From positions 1 through 64,000 of the forward strand of contig NZ_BCQB01000007.1 in NCBI RefSeq assembly GCF_001544215.1: a DNA stretch of 64,000 nucleotides, given 5' to 3'. A program made the translations under genes and the position numbers. Source of the DNA: Enterococcus durans NBRC 100479 = LMG 10746. Lineage in GTDB: Bacteria; Bacillota; Bacilli; Lactobacillales; Enterococcaceae. Below, one piece after another: positions 27,966-34,995 of the stretch (the first letter of the stretch is position 1; every line of letters starts with the position of its first letter). The notes below the pieces were generated by a model. The model made no database searches. It had not been told where the DNA came from and was given only the letters and a program-made list of their open reading frames with translations.

Positions 27966-28451
27966 TTAATTGATCGTTGCCCCACCTGAAAAGTTCATTA
28001 AGGTTCCCCAACCATCTTTCATTGATTCAACCATCGTACCTGTAGTTGTTACATACCCTCTCGTTTCTCCTAATGGTATGGACAAATGGCCGATTCTTTC
28101 CGTTCCATAACGATTTGCATCCAAACTTCGTAGTACTGAACGAAAAGTAGCGTACGTTTGTTTATTGATCAAATCCAAGTTTTGCACCTTTACTTGTTCC
28201 CACCAAAGAGTCTTGATTGGACTAGTCGCATTAAATCTTGTTAGTAGCTCACAATTTGTTGTATTGCCACTGCGAATAATGAAATAGGTCAAGGCAACAC
28301 CAGTTGCTCTCGGCAAGAGCTGTCTTCTACTCTCATGTATTCTCTCTAATAACTCGTGCTTTTCTGTTTCTGTTAGTGGCACGTTTGAATCAATGAAAAA
28401 TGTTTGGCTTACTTCATTGGTTGTTTCTTCGATCGTTAGTTTCTTCGTCAT
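27966..28451 (-). CDS. Unrecognised protein, middle gene of a three-gene set
   Basis: 161 residues starting MTKKLTIEETTNEV. There is no signal peptide. The C-terminus is Gly/Thr rich (ETRGYVTTTGTMVESMKDGWGTLMNFSGG). The ATG overlaps the stop of a 38-codon hydrophobic reading frame (ATGA), which argues for this start over a GTG 120 bases upstream that would read through the same DNA in another frame. Family unknown. Confidence 0.6.
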   Translation of the reverse strand: MTKKLTIEETTNEVSQTFFIDSNVPLTETEKHELLERIHESRRQLLPRATGVALTYFIIRSGNTTNCELLTRFNATSPIKTLWWEQVKVQNLDLINKQTYATFRSVLRSLDANRYGTERIGHLSIPLGETRGYVTTTGTMVESMKDGWGTLMNFSGGATIN

Positions 28452-28564
28452 CGTTCGATTTTTTCCTCTCTCACTGATAGCGATATCTGCAAATGCATAC
28501 TCTGAAAAACCAATAATAAAAAAGTTAAACAAATCAAGATGATTCCTTCTATTTTTGACATCAT
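28448..28564 (-). CDS. Short hydrophobic peptide overlapping the next gene
   Basis: A 38-residue frame, MMSKIEGIILICLTFLLL at the N-terminus, then a basic/acidic tail ending EEKIER. It looks like a single membrane segment or an uncleaved signal anchor. Its TGA lies inside the ATGA that starts the next gene, a classic coupling. The ribosome binding site is weak (GTAAGTGA). It could be a small membrane protein or a leader. An N-terminal resemblance to type IV pseudopilins is too slight to rely on. Confidence 0.45.
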   Translation of the reverse strand: MMSKIEGIILICLTFLLLVFQSMHLQISLSVREEKIER

Positions 28565-28818
28565 AAGTCACTTACTCAATTTATTGTCATTAGCTACTTC
28601 TTTTTGCTATACTCCTTCCTGATTTATTTTTTCAATGTAGCTAAGTTCAACCATTCCTTGTATCTCGAATGACTATTTCAAGAATGCTAATCACCAGTCA
28701 AAGGGAATAAATGTTATTTAAAATAGGATTTTTCTGATTTTCCCCTTATCTAATTTATATGTACAGTATAATTCATCCTCTGTATCTTTACTATAATAAC
28801 AAGGTATATGTAATTTTA

Positions 28819-28842
28819 AAACAGCAAAAAAGCTTAGAAGAA
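28819..28842 (+). repeat. Left 24-bp direct repeat flanking the axe-txe segment
   Basis: Starts AAACAGC, continues with six A and ends AGCTTAGAAGAA. It is an exact match to 29976-29999. Here it has no matching hairpin arm, whereas the right copy is part of the ribU terminator. Confidence 0.8.
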
Positions 28843-28858
28843 GTGGCTCTATAATTTA

Positions 28859-28909
28859 TGAGAGTGGGACAAAAATCAGAAAAAAACTGATTTTCGTCCC
28901 ACTCTCCCT
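28859..28909 (-). terminator. Terminator of axe-txe
   Basis: GAGAGTGGGACAAAAATCAG pairs with CTGATTTTCGTCCCACTCTC (one mismatch) around an A-run, right after the txe stop codon. The arm ends (gagagtgggacaaaa) are those of the interspersed repeat family. Confidence 0.85.
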
Positions 28910-28927
28910 TCATTTATTTTCTATTAA

Positions 28928-29185
28928 TTAATAATGGTCTTTTGCAGAATAGATAAATATCGTTTCATTTTCAACTCTATATATCAGTCTGTGTTCATCT
29001 GTAATTCTTCTTGACCATTTCCCAGATAAATCGTGCTTTAACGGCTCAGGCTTTCCTAATCCATTAAAAGGGGAACGATCAATGTCTTTTATCAATTTAT
29101 TAATCTTTTTTATATTGCTTTTGTTTCCTTGCTCATACCAATAAAGATAATCGTTCCATGCGTCATCAGACCATGCCTTAATCAT
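28928..29185 (-). CDS. txe: Txe/YoeB-type mRNA endonuclease toxin
   Basis: An 85-residue toxin of the YoeB/RelE superfamily that cleaves mRNA on the ribosome. MIKAWSDDAWNDYLYW at the start, the KWSRRITDEHRLIYR core with catalytic Arg, and the C-terminal SAKDHY with the catalytic His are present. From memory it is nearly identical to Txe of E. faecium plasmid pRUM. The ATG at 29185 overlaps the antitoxin stop by 8 bp. Plasmid Axe-Txe stabilises pRUM; this copy is embedded in apparently chromosomal sequence. Confidence 0.94.
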   Translation of the reverse strand: MIKAWSDDAWNDYLYWYEQGNKSNIKKINKLIKDIDRSPFNGLGKPEPLKHDLSGKWSRRITDEHRLIYRVENETIFIYSAKDHY

Positions 29186-29447
29186 CAGATTCGACCTCAA
29201 TTAAGTCATGTTTCTTAAATGTACCTTTTGAAAACTGTTCGTCCCCTCTACGAATTTTTTCCATCACGTAATTGTTAGAAAGTGTTCTCAATGTTTCTTG
29301 CATAGAATCATAATCTCTTTTTGATAATACAACAACTGTATCATCAACATCTTTACTTGTTACGATAAGTGTTTCAGCATCTTCATTTACTTGTTTCATA
29401 TAACCACGCAAATTTTTTCGGAAGTTTGAATAAGATACTGCTTCCAT
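29178..29447 (-). CDS. axe: Axe (YefM/Phd-type) antitoxin
   Basis: An 89-residue antitoxin: N-terminal Phd/YefM DNA-binding fold (MEAVSYSNFRKNLRGYMKQV) and an acidic C-terminal toxin-neutralising tail (HDLIEVESDD). It neutralises Txe by direct binding and represses the operon. ATG at 29447 after AAGGGTGATAGGA. It matches pRUM Axe closely as I remember it. In the plasmid system an extra promoter inside axe also drives txe; I did not test for it here. Confidence 0.93.
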   Translation of the reverse strand: MEAVSYSNFRKNLRGYMKQVNEDAETLIVTSKDVDDTVVVLSKRDYDSMQETLRTLSNNYVMEKIRRGDEQFSKGTFKKHDLIEVESDD

Positions 29448-29467
29448 TCCTATCACCCTTTTTTATT

Positions 29468-29500
29468 TCTATACAACATACTGTACAATATGTTGTACAA
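29468..29500 (-). promoter_or_regulatory. Axe-Txe operator palindrome
   Basis: TACAACATA and TATGTTGTA form an inverted repeat around CTGTACAA, with TGTACA cores repeated, 21 to 53 bases upstream of the axe ATG. Palindromes with TGTACA cores are the usual binding sites of YefM/Phd-type antitoxins. Confidence 0.7.
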
Positions 29501-29504
29501 TTAT

Positions 29505-29903
29505 TCAAATGATAAAGCCTTCATTAGGTTCATTTTTTATTTCCTGGTTACGTCTATCTTTGTTGTTTTCTTCGTACTTATCAATTTTATCTATTGCTTT
29601 TTCTTCCCTATCAATTCCATCGACAAAGTAAGGTCGATATTTTTCTACCAATCCAAAATGATCAAGTTTCGAGATATCAAGTAACTTATTTCGCGTATCT
29701 TCATAAAACTTACAACCTTCAACAATCGCTTTTCATTCTTTTTCTACAACGTCACGTAGTCGTTCTTGTAAGTCAGGAACTGAAATAATATTTTTAGCTT
29801 TAATGATATTTAAAGCCCTAACAAATTGAAATGAATTGATTTTTCGTTGATTATTCGTTTTACTACCGCTATTTTCTGTACGAATATTCCAGTGACCCCA
29901 TCT
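29505..29903 (-). pseudogene. Remnant of a plasmid-type gene upstream of axe
   Basis: Reading the minus strand from 29903 gives an uninterrupted frame (WGHWNIRTENSG..., then QFVRALNIIKAKNIIS and PDLQERLRDVVEKE) up to a single in-frame TGA at 29733-29735, after which the same frame continues (KAIVEGCKFYEDTRNKLLD... LVEKYRPYFVDGIDREEKA) to a stop at 29505-29507. There is no start codon or ribosome binding site at the 5' side, where a TAG closes the frame. The Lys/Glu/Asn-rich helical sequence has the feel of a relaxase or mobilisation protein C-terminus, but that is only an impression. It ends directly before the axe operator, on the same strand. Confidence 0.65.
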
Positions 29904-29975
29904 CTAGCAAAAAAATGGTAGAAACAGAGCTATCTTCTTTTCCTGACATTGTACGATTTGCTTAGGCACATTAAT

Positions 29976-29999
29976 AAACAGCAAAAAAGCTTAGAAGAA
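29976..29999 (+). repeat. Right 24-bp direct repeat flanking the axe-txe segment
   Basis: Exact match of 28819-28842. This copy forms the left arm of the ribU terminator, so it is probably the native one. Confidence 0.8.
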
Positions 30000-30034
30000 A
30001 CATCATTATCTACATGAGAATCTTCCAAGCTTTA
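29981..30034 (-). terminator. Rho-independent terminator of ribU
   Basis: On the minus strand AAAGCTTGGAAGA pairs with TCTTCTAAGCTTT (one mismatch) followed by TTTTTTGC, 30 bases after the ribU stop. Confidence 0.8.
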
Positions 30035-30063
30035 CATTTTATAAGTTATTTAATGATTGATAG

Positions 30064-30672
30064 CTATTTTATTACCGTATGTCGCTGTTCCAGTTTATGT
30101 TGTTTGCGACTTAACCAAGGGAGTAGTTTTGCATGCAACACTAGGAACGCTGCACTAACGATAAATCCTTTGATCAAATTAAACGGTACGATACCGATCA
30201 ACACGTAATTTGTTAAAGGCATCCCCAACATCTGATTCGCATTTAAACCAAGAAACATCAGGTATAATGGCGTGATCACGAAATAGTTGGCTACGCTCAT
30301 GAACAAAGTCATCGCAAGAGTACCAGAAATCACTCCAGCAAATTTATTTCTACCTTCATTTTTTTTCTTTCTAAAGAAGTAGAATATCGGTAATGTAAAG
30401 ATCGATGTTGCTAAGAAACTTGCCGCATCTCCTACTAGATTATCTGGTGAAAAGCCAGTAGTCACTAGATGTAGGATTGAACGCAAGAATGCTGTGACTA
30501 CGCCTGCTAGTGGTCCAAATAAAAACATACTGATCAGTACTGGGATATCACTAAAGTCGATCTTTAGAAAACCAAAAGCTGGCATGATTGGAAATGCAAA
30601 ATATTGCAAAACCAAACCGATCGCAGCAAACATTGCTACAGCGACCATTTTTTGTACACGGGTGTTCTTCAT
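30064..30672 (-). CDS. ribU: Riboflavin ECF transporter substrate-binding subunit
   Basis: A 202-residue membrane protein with about six segments: VAVAMFAAIGLVLQYFAFP, then FLKIDFSDIPVLISMFLFGP (shortened here), the LVGDAASFLA segment and the GMPLTNYVLIGIVPFNLIKG C-terminal segment, as in RibU. It captures riboflavin and works with the shared EcfAAT energising module, which is encoded elsewhere. The ATG follows AGGAGGATTTCAA. An FMN riboswitch and an attenuator hairpin precede it, which by itself supports the substrate. Confidence 0.95.
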   Translation of the reverse strand: MKNTRVQKMVAVAMFAAIGLVLQYFAFPIMPAFGFLKIDFSDIPVLISMFLFGPLAGVVTAFLRSILHLVTTGFSPDNLVGDAASFLATSIFTLPIFYFFRKKKNEGRNKFAGVISGTLAMTLFMSVANYFVITPLYLMFLGLNANQMLGMPLTNYVLIGIVPFNLIKGFIVSAAFLVLHAKLLPWLSRKQHKLEQRHTVIK

Positions 30673-30732
30673 TTGAAATCCTCCTGTTAGGACTCCTCTT
30701 CAGCGAACTTTTTTAACGACTCGATCATTTGC

Positions 30733-30767
30733 AAATAAAAAAACTCTCCTTAGCACAGGGAGAGTTA
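30733..30767 (-). terminator. Attenuator hairpin of the FMN riboswitch
   Basis: On the minus strand AACTCTCC pairs with GGAGAGTT, loop CTGTGCTAA, followed by TTTTT. It lies between the aptamer and ribU, so FMN binding should cause premature termination. Confidence 0.88.
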
Positions 30768-30802
30768 GAGTTATTTGGCAAAAGTCTGCGTCAAATAAGC
30801 TC

Positions 30803-30918
30803 TATCTTCTTTATCCAGACTGTACTGTCGGTACCGGAATTTCACCGGTTCAGCTACTTGAAAAGTAGGTCGTGGACTTTAACCACCGGTCGGGAATTTC
30901 ACCCTGCCCCTGAAGACG
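30803..30918 (-). ncRNA. FMN riboswitch (RFN element)
   Basis: The minus strand shows the conserved RFN blocks: GGGGCAGGGTGAAATTCCC, GACCGGTGGT, AAAGTCCACGAC, GAACCGGTGAAATTCCGG, TACCGACAGTACAGTCTGG. These make the six-stem junction that binds FMN. It is followed by a terminator and ribU, so high FMN should shut down riboflavin uptake. Confidence 0.97.
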
Positions 30919-31003
30919 AACCATTTATGATTTTTTGTTTACCCTTTCATTATACATACCTTTAGAAAAAATGCAATCTTTTATACTTATAATTAGTAAG
31001 TAA

Positions 31004-31720
31004 TTATTTTGAGTGATTCAATAAACTGCTTACTTCCTTTTTGTTCAACTCACGATAGTCTCCAGGACGCAAGCCTTGAAGCGTCAAATCACCATATTTT
31101 TCACGCTTTAGTTTTTGGACGGGTAGCCCTACTGCCTGCAGCATATTTTTGACTTGGTGGTTGCGGCCTTCATGGATAGTCAATTCCACGATACTATGGT
31201 TTGTCTTTGGATCTACAGACAAGATTTGATATCTAGCTGGAGAAGTCCATTTTCCTTCGATTTTGACACCTTTAGTGATCGGTGCTAGGTTAGACTTCGT
31301 GGCAATACCTTTTACTTTAGCAACATATACTTTATCTACTTCATGTTTTGGATGGGTCAAACGTTGTGCAAAATCACCGTCGTTTGTCAATAACAGGATG
31401 CCTGATGTATCATAATCCAAACGTCCAACTGGGTAGATCCGTTCCTTGACCATCGGAAGAAGATCGGTCACAACTTTACGTCCTTTATCATCAGCGACTG
31501 CTGAAATGACCCCTCTTGGTTTATACAATAGATAGTAGCCAAATTCTTCTTGATAGATCGGCACTTCATCTACTTCGATCACATCATTTTTCGTTACTTT
31601 GACCCCTAGTTCTTTGATGACTTGGCCATTGACTTTCACTCTGCCAGCTAAAATATATTCTTCTGCTTTGCGTCGTGAAGTTATGCCAGCATGGGCAATT
31701 ACTTTTTGTAGTCTTTCCAT
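31004..31720 (-). CDS. rluB: 23S rRNA pseudouridine synthase RluB
   Basis: A 238-residue enzyme of the RsuA/RluB family. An S4 RNA-binding domain (residues 1-60, MERLQKVIAHAGITSRRKAEE) precedes the catalytic domain with the signature VGRLDYDTSGILLLTNDGD, which contains the active-site Asp. It modifies a uridine in 23S rRNA helix 89 in characterised relatives. It overlaps scpB by one base and continues the scpA-scpB operon, a conserved arrangement in Firmicutes. Confidence 0.93.
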   Translation of the reverse strand: MERLQKVIAHAGITSRRKAEEYILAGRVKVNGQVIKELGVKVTKNDVIEVDEVPIYQEEFGYYLLYKPRGVISAVADDKGRKVVTDLLPMVKERIYPVGRLDYDTSGILLLTNDGDFAQRLTHPKHEVDKVYVAKVKGIATKSNLAPITKGVKIEGKWTSPARYQILSVDPKTNHSIVELTIHEGRNHQVKNMLQAVGLPVQKLKREKYGDLTLQGLRPGDYRELNKKEVSSLLNHSK

Positions 31721-32295
31721 TACGATTGTTCTCCTTCATTCGTTCCATCAAAAAATAGATCTAATGGTGCATCTTCTTTTAATGAAAGTTCCATTTCTTG
31801 TATATCCGGTAATTCTTTCAGCGATTTGAGACCAAAGTAATCTAAGAAATAAGAAGTTGTCCCGTATAATATCGGACGTCCTGGTCCTTCTACTCTCCCT
31901 TTTTCCTCAATCAGATTGTGGGCAGATAGACGTTGAACGGCCCCTGAAACTTGTACACCTCGGATTTGTTCGATCTCGACTCTTGTGATTGGCTGTTTGT
32001 AGGCAATGATTGCCAAAGTTTCAACAGCTGCTTGGGAAAGCGTATTTGACGTTCCTTGAGCATACCGTTTCAACAACGGCGCTAGCTCTTTTTTGGTCGT
32101 CAAAACGATATGCGCCTCTGTCTCCAAAATATGTAATGCACTCGTTGTGTCATTTTCATATCTCTCTTCTAGCTCTGCGACCAGTCGTAGTACTTCCTCT
32201 TTGTCGATTGCTAAAATATGGCTGATTTCATCTAAGGCGATTCCTTCTTCACCGACTATAAAAAGAATCGCTTCAAGTTCACTTAATTTCGTCAT
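31720..32295 (-). CDS. scpB: Segregation and condensation protein B
   Basis: A 191-residue winged-helix protein: MTKLSELEAILFIVGEEGI at the start, then the conserved AAVETLAIIAYKQPITRVEIEQIRG (split here by length limits) and GRPILYGTTSYFLDYFGL. It dimerises and binds ScpA to regulate the SMC condensin. Overlaps scpA by 17 bp. Confidence 0.95.
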   Translation of the reverse strand: MTKLSELEAILFIVGEEGIALDEISHILAIDKEEVLRLVAELEERYENDTTSALHILETEAHIVLTTKKELAPLLKRYAQGTSNTLSQAAVETLAIIAYKQPITRVEIEQIRGVQVSGAVQRLSAHNLIEEKGRVEGPGRPILYGTTSYFLDYFGLKSLKELPDIQEMELSLKEDAPLDLFFDGTNEGEQS

Positions 32296-33049
32296 TGTTG
32301 GTATCTCCTATTGCTGGATAAAGCATGATTGATTCATAATTTTCTTCTTGTTGGGCAACGATCTGTCCATTTTTCATCATCTCTAATATTGCCATAAAGG
32401 TTGTCACGATCTCTGTTTTTGAGGGCGATTCAAAAAAAGAATCAAAAGTGCAACCTTGTTTGTTTCTTTTTAAACGCTCTTCAACAAAGATGATCCGCTC
32501 CTCGATCGTTGTATCGTCTGGCGCAATGGTCTTTTCAATTTTTTTCGAAAATTGCTTTCGTTCCAAAATCTTCTGCATTGCACGAAACAAATCGACTTGC
32601 TTCACTTGTCCACGTTTCAACGGCCTTTCCTGTCCGATCAAGTCATCAACGGCTAGTGGTTCTTTTGTAAAATACAAGCTTCTTTCCTGTGCTTTTTCTG
32701 TTAGTTTTTCAGCAGCATATTTGTATTTCCGATATTCAAGCAACTGATTCACTAACTCATCGCGCGGATCTTCTTCCCAATAGCCGTCTTCTTCAATGAT
32801 TGTTTCTTGAACAGGCAGTAAAGTCTTGCTTTTGATAGCCATCAAGGTAGCAGCCATCACCAGGTATTCTCCCGCAACTGCAAGTTCTAGCGTCTTCATG
32901 GTATGGATATAATTCATGTATTGTTCCGTGATCGTCGCAATAGGGATATCATAAATATCGATTTCCATTTGCTGGATCAAATGAAGAAGGAGATCCAATG
33001 GTCCTTCAAATACATCTAATTTGATATTGATCTCTGTCACCGTGTTCAC
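32279..33049 (-). CDS. scpA: Segregation and condensation protein A (kleisin)
   Basis: A 256-residue kleisin that bridges the SMC head domains. The start INIKLDVFEGPLDLLLHLI and the helix PIATITEQYMNYI are family signatures; the C-terminal winged helix ends in residues TFMAILEMMKNGQIVAQQEE. Coupled by overlaps to the GNAT gene upstream (4 bp) and scpB downstream (17 bp). Confidence 0.95.
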   Translation of the reverse strand: MNTVTEINIKLDVFEGPLDLLLHLIQQMEIDIYDIPIATITEQYMNYIHTMKTLELAVAGEYLVMAATLMAIKSKTLLPVQETIIEEDGYWEEDPRDELVNQLLEYRKYKYAAEKLTEKAQERSLYFTKEPLAVDDLIGQERPLKRGQVKQVDLFRAMQKILERKQFSKKIEKTIAPDDTTIEERIIFVEERLKRNKQGCTFDSFFESPSKTEIVTTFMAILEMMKNGQIVAQQEENYESIMLYPAIGDTNNDEIK

Positions 33050-33417
33050 TCTTTCTTCTTTTTCTCATTCAGCCATTTGGTAAAATAAGGCTCTGTGATC
33101 TCTGTGGCACGAATTTTCTTTTCAGGATATTTCTGTTCAAGTTCATCCAACATTAGAAAGCCCATCTTTTCTCCACGATAAGAAGGATTCAACGCTACAT
33201 CATGAATGACTAGTTCCTCTTCATCTCCCCAATAAACGCCAATGATCCCTTGGATATTGGTTGAGCCTTCAGGAGTGAAGAAGAAAATCTCATACTTTTC
33301 TTCTGTTTCATACGTATCGATCTCTTTCAGCCGGTTTTCTTTATCCGCTAATTTCTTGTGGAAACTTAAAAGTCCCATAGCGATTTTACGATTTTCTTTT
33401 CGGTAATGTGTTAACAT
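33046..33417 (-). CDS. ribT: GNAT acetyltransferase, RibT-like
   Basis: A 123-residue small GNAT protein: GIIGVYWGDEEELVIHDVALNP followed by YRGEKMGFLML, the acetyl-CoA pyrophosphate loop. The closest match I know is B. subtilis RibT, which lies between the riboflavin genes and scpA; here it also precedes scpA, although the rib biosynthesis genes are absent. The substrate is unknown. Confidence 0.75.
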   Translation of the reverse strand: MLTHYRKENRKIAMGLLSFHKKLADKENRLKEIDTYETEEKYEIFFFTPEGSTNIQGIIGVYWGDEEELVIHDVALNPSYRGEKMGFLMLDELEQKYPEKKIRATEITEPYFTKWLNEKKKKE

Positions 33418-33435
33418 TTTTTCACCTTCCTATGA

Positions 33436-34323
33436 CTAAGCCCTTGGAAAATGCTGCTTATAAACATCCGTCATTCTTTTCTTCGTGATATGTGTATAGA
33501 TTTGGGTCGTTGATATATCCGCATGGCCTAGCAATTCTTGAACAGTTCGGAGGTCCGCACCGTTTTCAAGTAAATGAGTAGCAAAACTATGGCGTAAAGT
33601 ATGTGGCGTCACTTCTTTTGTGATACCGGCATCACGCACTAATTGTTTCAAATTTTTCCAAATACCTTGTCGTGATAATCCTGAACCATGATTATTCACG
33701 AAAACGTGGACTTCAGTAGCGTCTTTGACAAGTAATGGTCTCACTTCGTCTAAATAACGTTCCAACCATTGGATTGCATAATCACCTAAAGGAATGATTC
33801 TTTCTTTATCTCCTTTACCGATCGTCTGTACTAACCCTAAAGATAAATGCAGATCGCTCAATTTCAAACCGATCAGTTCACTCACCCGCATTCCTGTAGC
33901 ATACATGACTTCCAGTATTGCGCGATCTCTGATCCCCAGATTTTTGGTTGTATCTGGAGCTTCGATCAGACGTTCAACTTCTTTCAAAGACAGTGTGCTA
34001 GGTAACTTTTGGGCTTTTTTAGGTGTATCGATATGCTGCATCGGATCATGATCAGTAATACGTTCTTGGCGTAAGAATTGATGAAATCTTCTTAAACTTG
34101 TGATCATCCGTGTGACAGTCGCGGGTGCTTTTTTTTCATCATGCATCTTCTCTAGATAACTGATCACTATGAAACGATCGACATCTTGCCATGCAGTAAT
34201 TTTTTTTTCCTCCAAAAAATGAAGGTATTGCGCTAAATCACGTTCATAACTTTTTCTAGTATTTAATGATAATCCTCGTTCAATCGTCAGATAGTGGAGA
34301 TAATCATTGAGTTCTTCTTTCAT
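33436..34323 (-). CDS. xerD: Tyrosine recombinase XerD
   Basis: A 295-residue site-specific recombinase that resolves chromosome dimers with XerC at dif. N-terminal SAM-like domain (NDYLHYLTIERGLSLNTRKSY), catalytic residues in ATGMRVSELIGL (first Arg), GKGDKER (Lys), HTLRHSFATHLLENGAD (H-x-x-R), LGHADISTTQIYTHI (His and nucleophilic Tyr). Position next to fur, as in Bacillus, favours XerD over an element integrase. Confidence 0.93.
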   Translation of the reverse strand: MKEELNDYLHYLTIERGLSLNTRKSYERDLAQYLHFLEEKKITAWQDVDRFIVISYLEKMHDEKKAPATVTRMITSLRRFHQFLRQERITDHDPMQHIDTPKKAQKLPSTLSLKEVERLIEAPDTTKNLGIRDRAILEVMYATGMRVSELIGLKLSDLHLSLGLVQTIGKGDKERIIPLGDYAIQWLERYLDEVRPLLVKDATEVHVFVNNHGSGLSRQGIWKNLKQLVRDAGITKEVTPHTLRHSFATHLLENGADLRTVQELLGHADISTTQIYTHITKKRMTDVYKQHFPRA

Positions 34324-34396
34324 AATAATCCACCTCGTGCTACTCTATCATATCAGATAGCCTTCTTTTTCGATAGTCTCTTTTAGGTGCAGACAA

Positions 34397-34426
34397 AGAA
34401 AAAGCCGTCTGTTCCATTAGACGGTT
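34397..34426 (-). terminator. Terminator overlapping the fur stop codon
   Basis: Minus-strand CCGTCT, loop AATGGAAC, AGACGG, then CTTTTTCTTT. The fur stop codon lies within the hairpin. Confidence 0.8.
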
Positions 34427-34890
34427 TTACTTTCTTTTTCCTGATTATAACATTTTTGGCAGATACCGTGAAAAGTTAAGCGATGATCTTTTACTAAAAA
34501 GTGATAGCGGTCCTCTACTACTTCTTCTACCTGAATCAATAGATCTTCTTCCACTTCTTCGATCGTTCCACATTTCAAGCATAATAAATGATGGTGGAAA
34601 TGTTTAGCCCCTTCTTTTCGCAAGTCATATCGTGCAACACCGTCGTTAAAGTTCACCTTATCGATGATTTTTAGATCAGTTAATATTTCTAATGTACGAT
34701 ACACCGTAGCTAAACCAATTTCTGGGCTTTTCTTTTTTACTAGAAAAAAAACTTCTTCTGCGGATAAGTGTTCTTTTTCATTTTCTAACAGAACAAGCAA
34801 AGTTGCTTCTCTTTGCGGGGTCAGTTTAAACCCAGATTCGTGTAACTGCTGTTTTGTTTTTTTCATTACTGACATAGCGTTCATAACCAT
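34417..34890 (-). CDS. fur: Ferric uptake regulator Fur
   Basis: A 157-residue Fur-family repressor. Winged helix with KLTPQREATLLVLLENEKEHLS, recognition helix GLATVYRTLEIL, metal motif HFHHHLLCLKCG and C-terminal CQKC zinc site. It matches B. subtilis Fur much better than PerR or Zur along its whole length. It represses iron uptake genes when bound to Fe2+. I prefer the ATG at 34890, about nine bases after GGGG; several other in-frame starts exist nearby. Two PerR-box-like palindromes precede it, suggesting control by PerR, known for Bacillus fur. Confidence 0.92.
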   Translation of the reverse strand: MVMNAMSVMKKTKQQLHESGFKLTPQREATLLVLLENEKEHLSAEEVFFLVKKKSPEIGLATVYRTLEILTDLKIIDKVNFNDGVARYDLRKEGAKHFHHHLLCLKCGTIEEVEEDLLIQVEEVVEDRYHFLVKDHRLTFHGICQKCYNQEKESKTV

Positions 34891-34909
34891 TTTTTTCAAC
34901 CCCAACAAT

Positions 34910-34924
34910 TTATAATAATTATAA
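34910..34924. promoter_or_regulatory. Per-box-like operator 1 upstream of fur
   Basis: TTATAATAATTATAA, a perfect match to the Per box consensus TTATAATNATTATAA, beginning 20 bases before the fur ATG. Confidence 0.7.
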
Positions 34925-34951
34925 TTAACCAGACTATTTTTACTCTCTAAA

Positions 34952-34966
34952 TTAAAATAATTATAA
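34952..34966. promoter_or_regulatory. Per-box-like operator 2 upstream of fur
   Basis: TTAAAATAATTATAA, 14 of 15 matches to the Per box consensus, centred 42 bp (four helical turns) from operator 1. Confidence 0.6.
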
Positions 34967-34995
34967 GCTAGTTAAGAAAAACATGCAAGCCATTC

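Noticed and set aside
28448-28564. Hydrophobic peptide as a ComG-type pseudopilin
   Set aside because: It lacks the processing motif with conserved Glu, and no other com genes are nearby.
28452-28571. GTG-started N-terminal extension of the 161-residue protein
   Set aside because: It has no ribosome binding site, and the other frame in the same DNA gives a convincing hydrophobic peptide that couples to the ATG at 28451.
29733-29735. TGA as a recoding (selenocysteine) site
   Set aside because: No selenocysteine machinery or SECIS-like feature is seen, and the gene lacks a start, so decay is simpler. The same applies to 56739-56741.
29490-29788. Plus-strand frames of about 64 codons rich in Phe and Ile
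   Set aside because: They are antisense to the decayed gene at 29505-29903, which has better protein-like composition.
33436-34323. Tyrosine recombinase as an integrase of a mobile element
   Set aside because: It sits between scpA-type genes and fur as in Bacillus and has XerD motifs and length.
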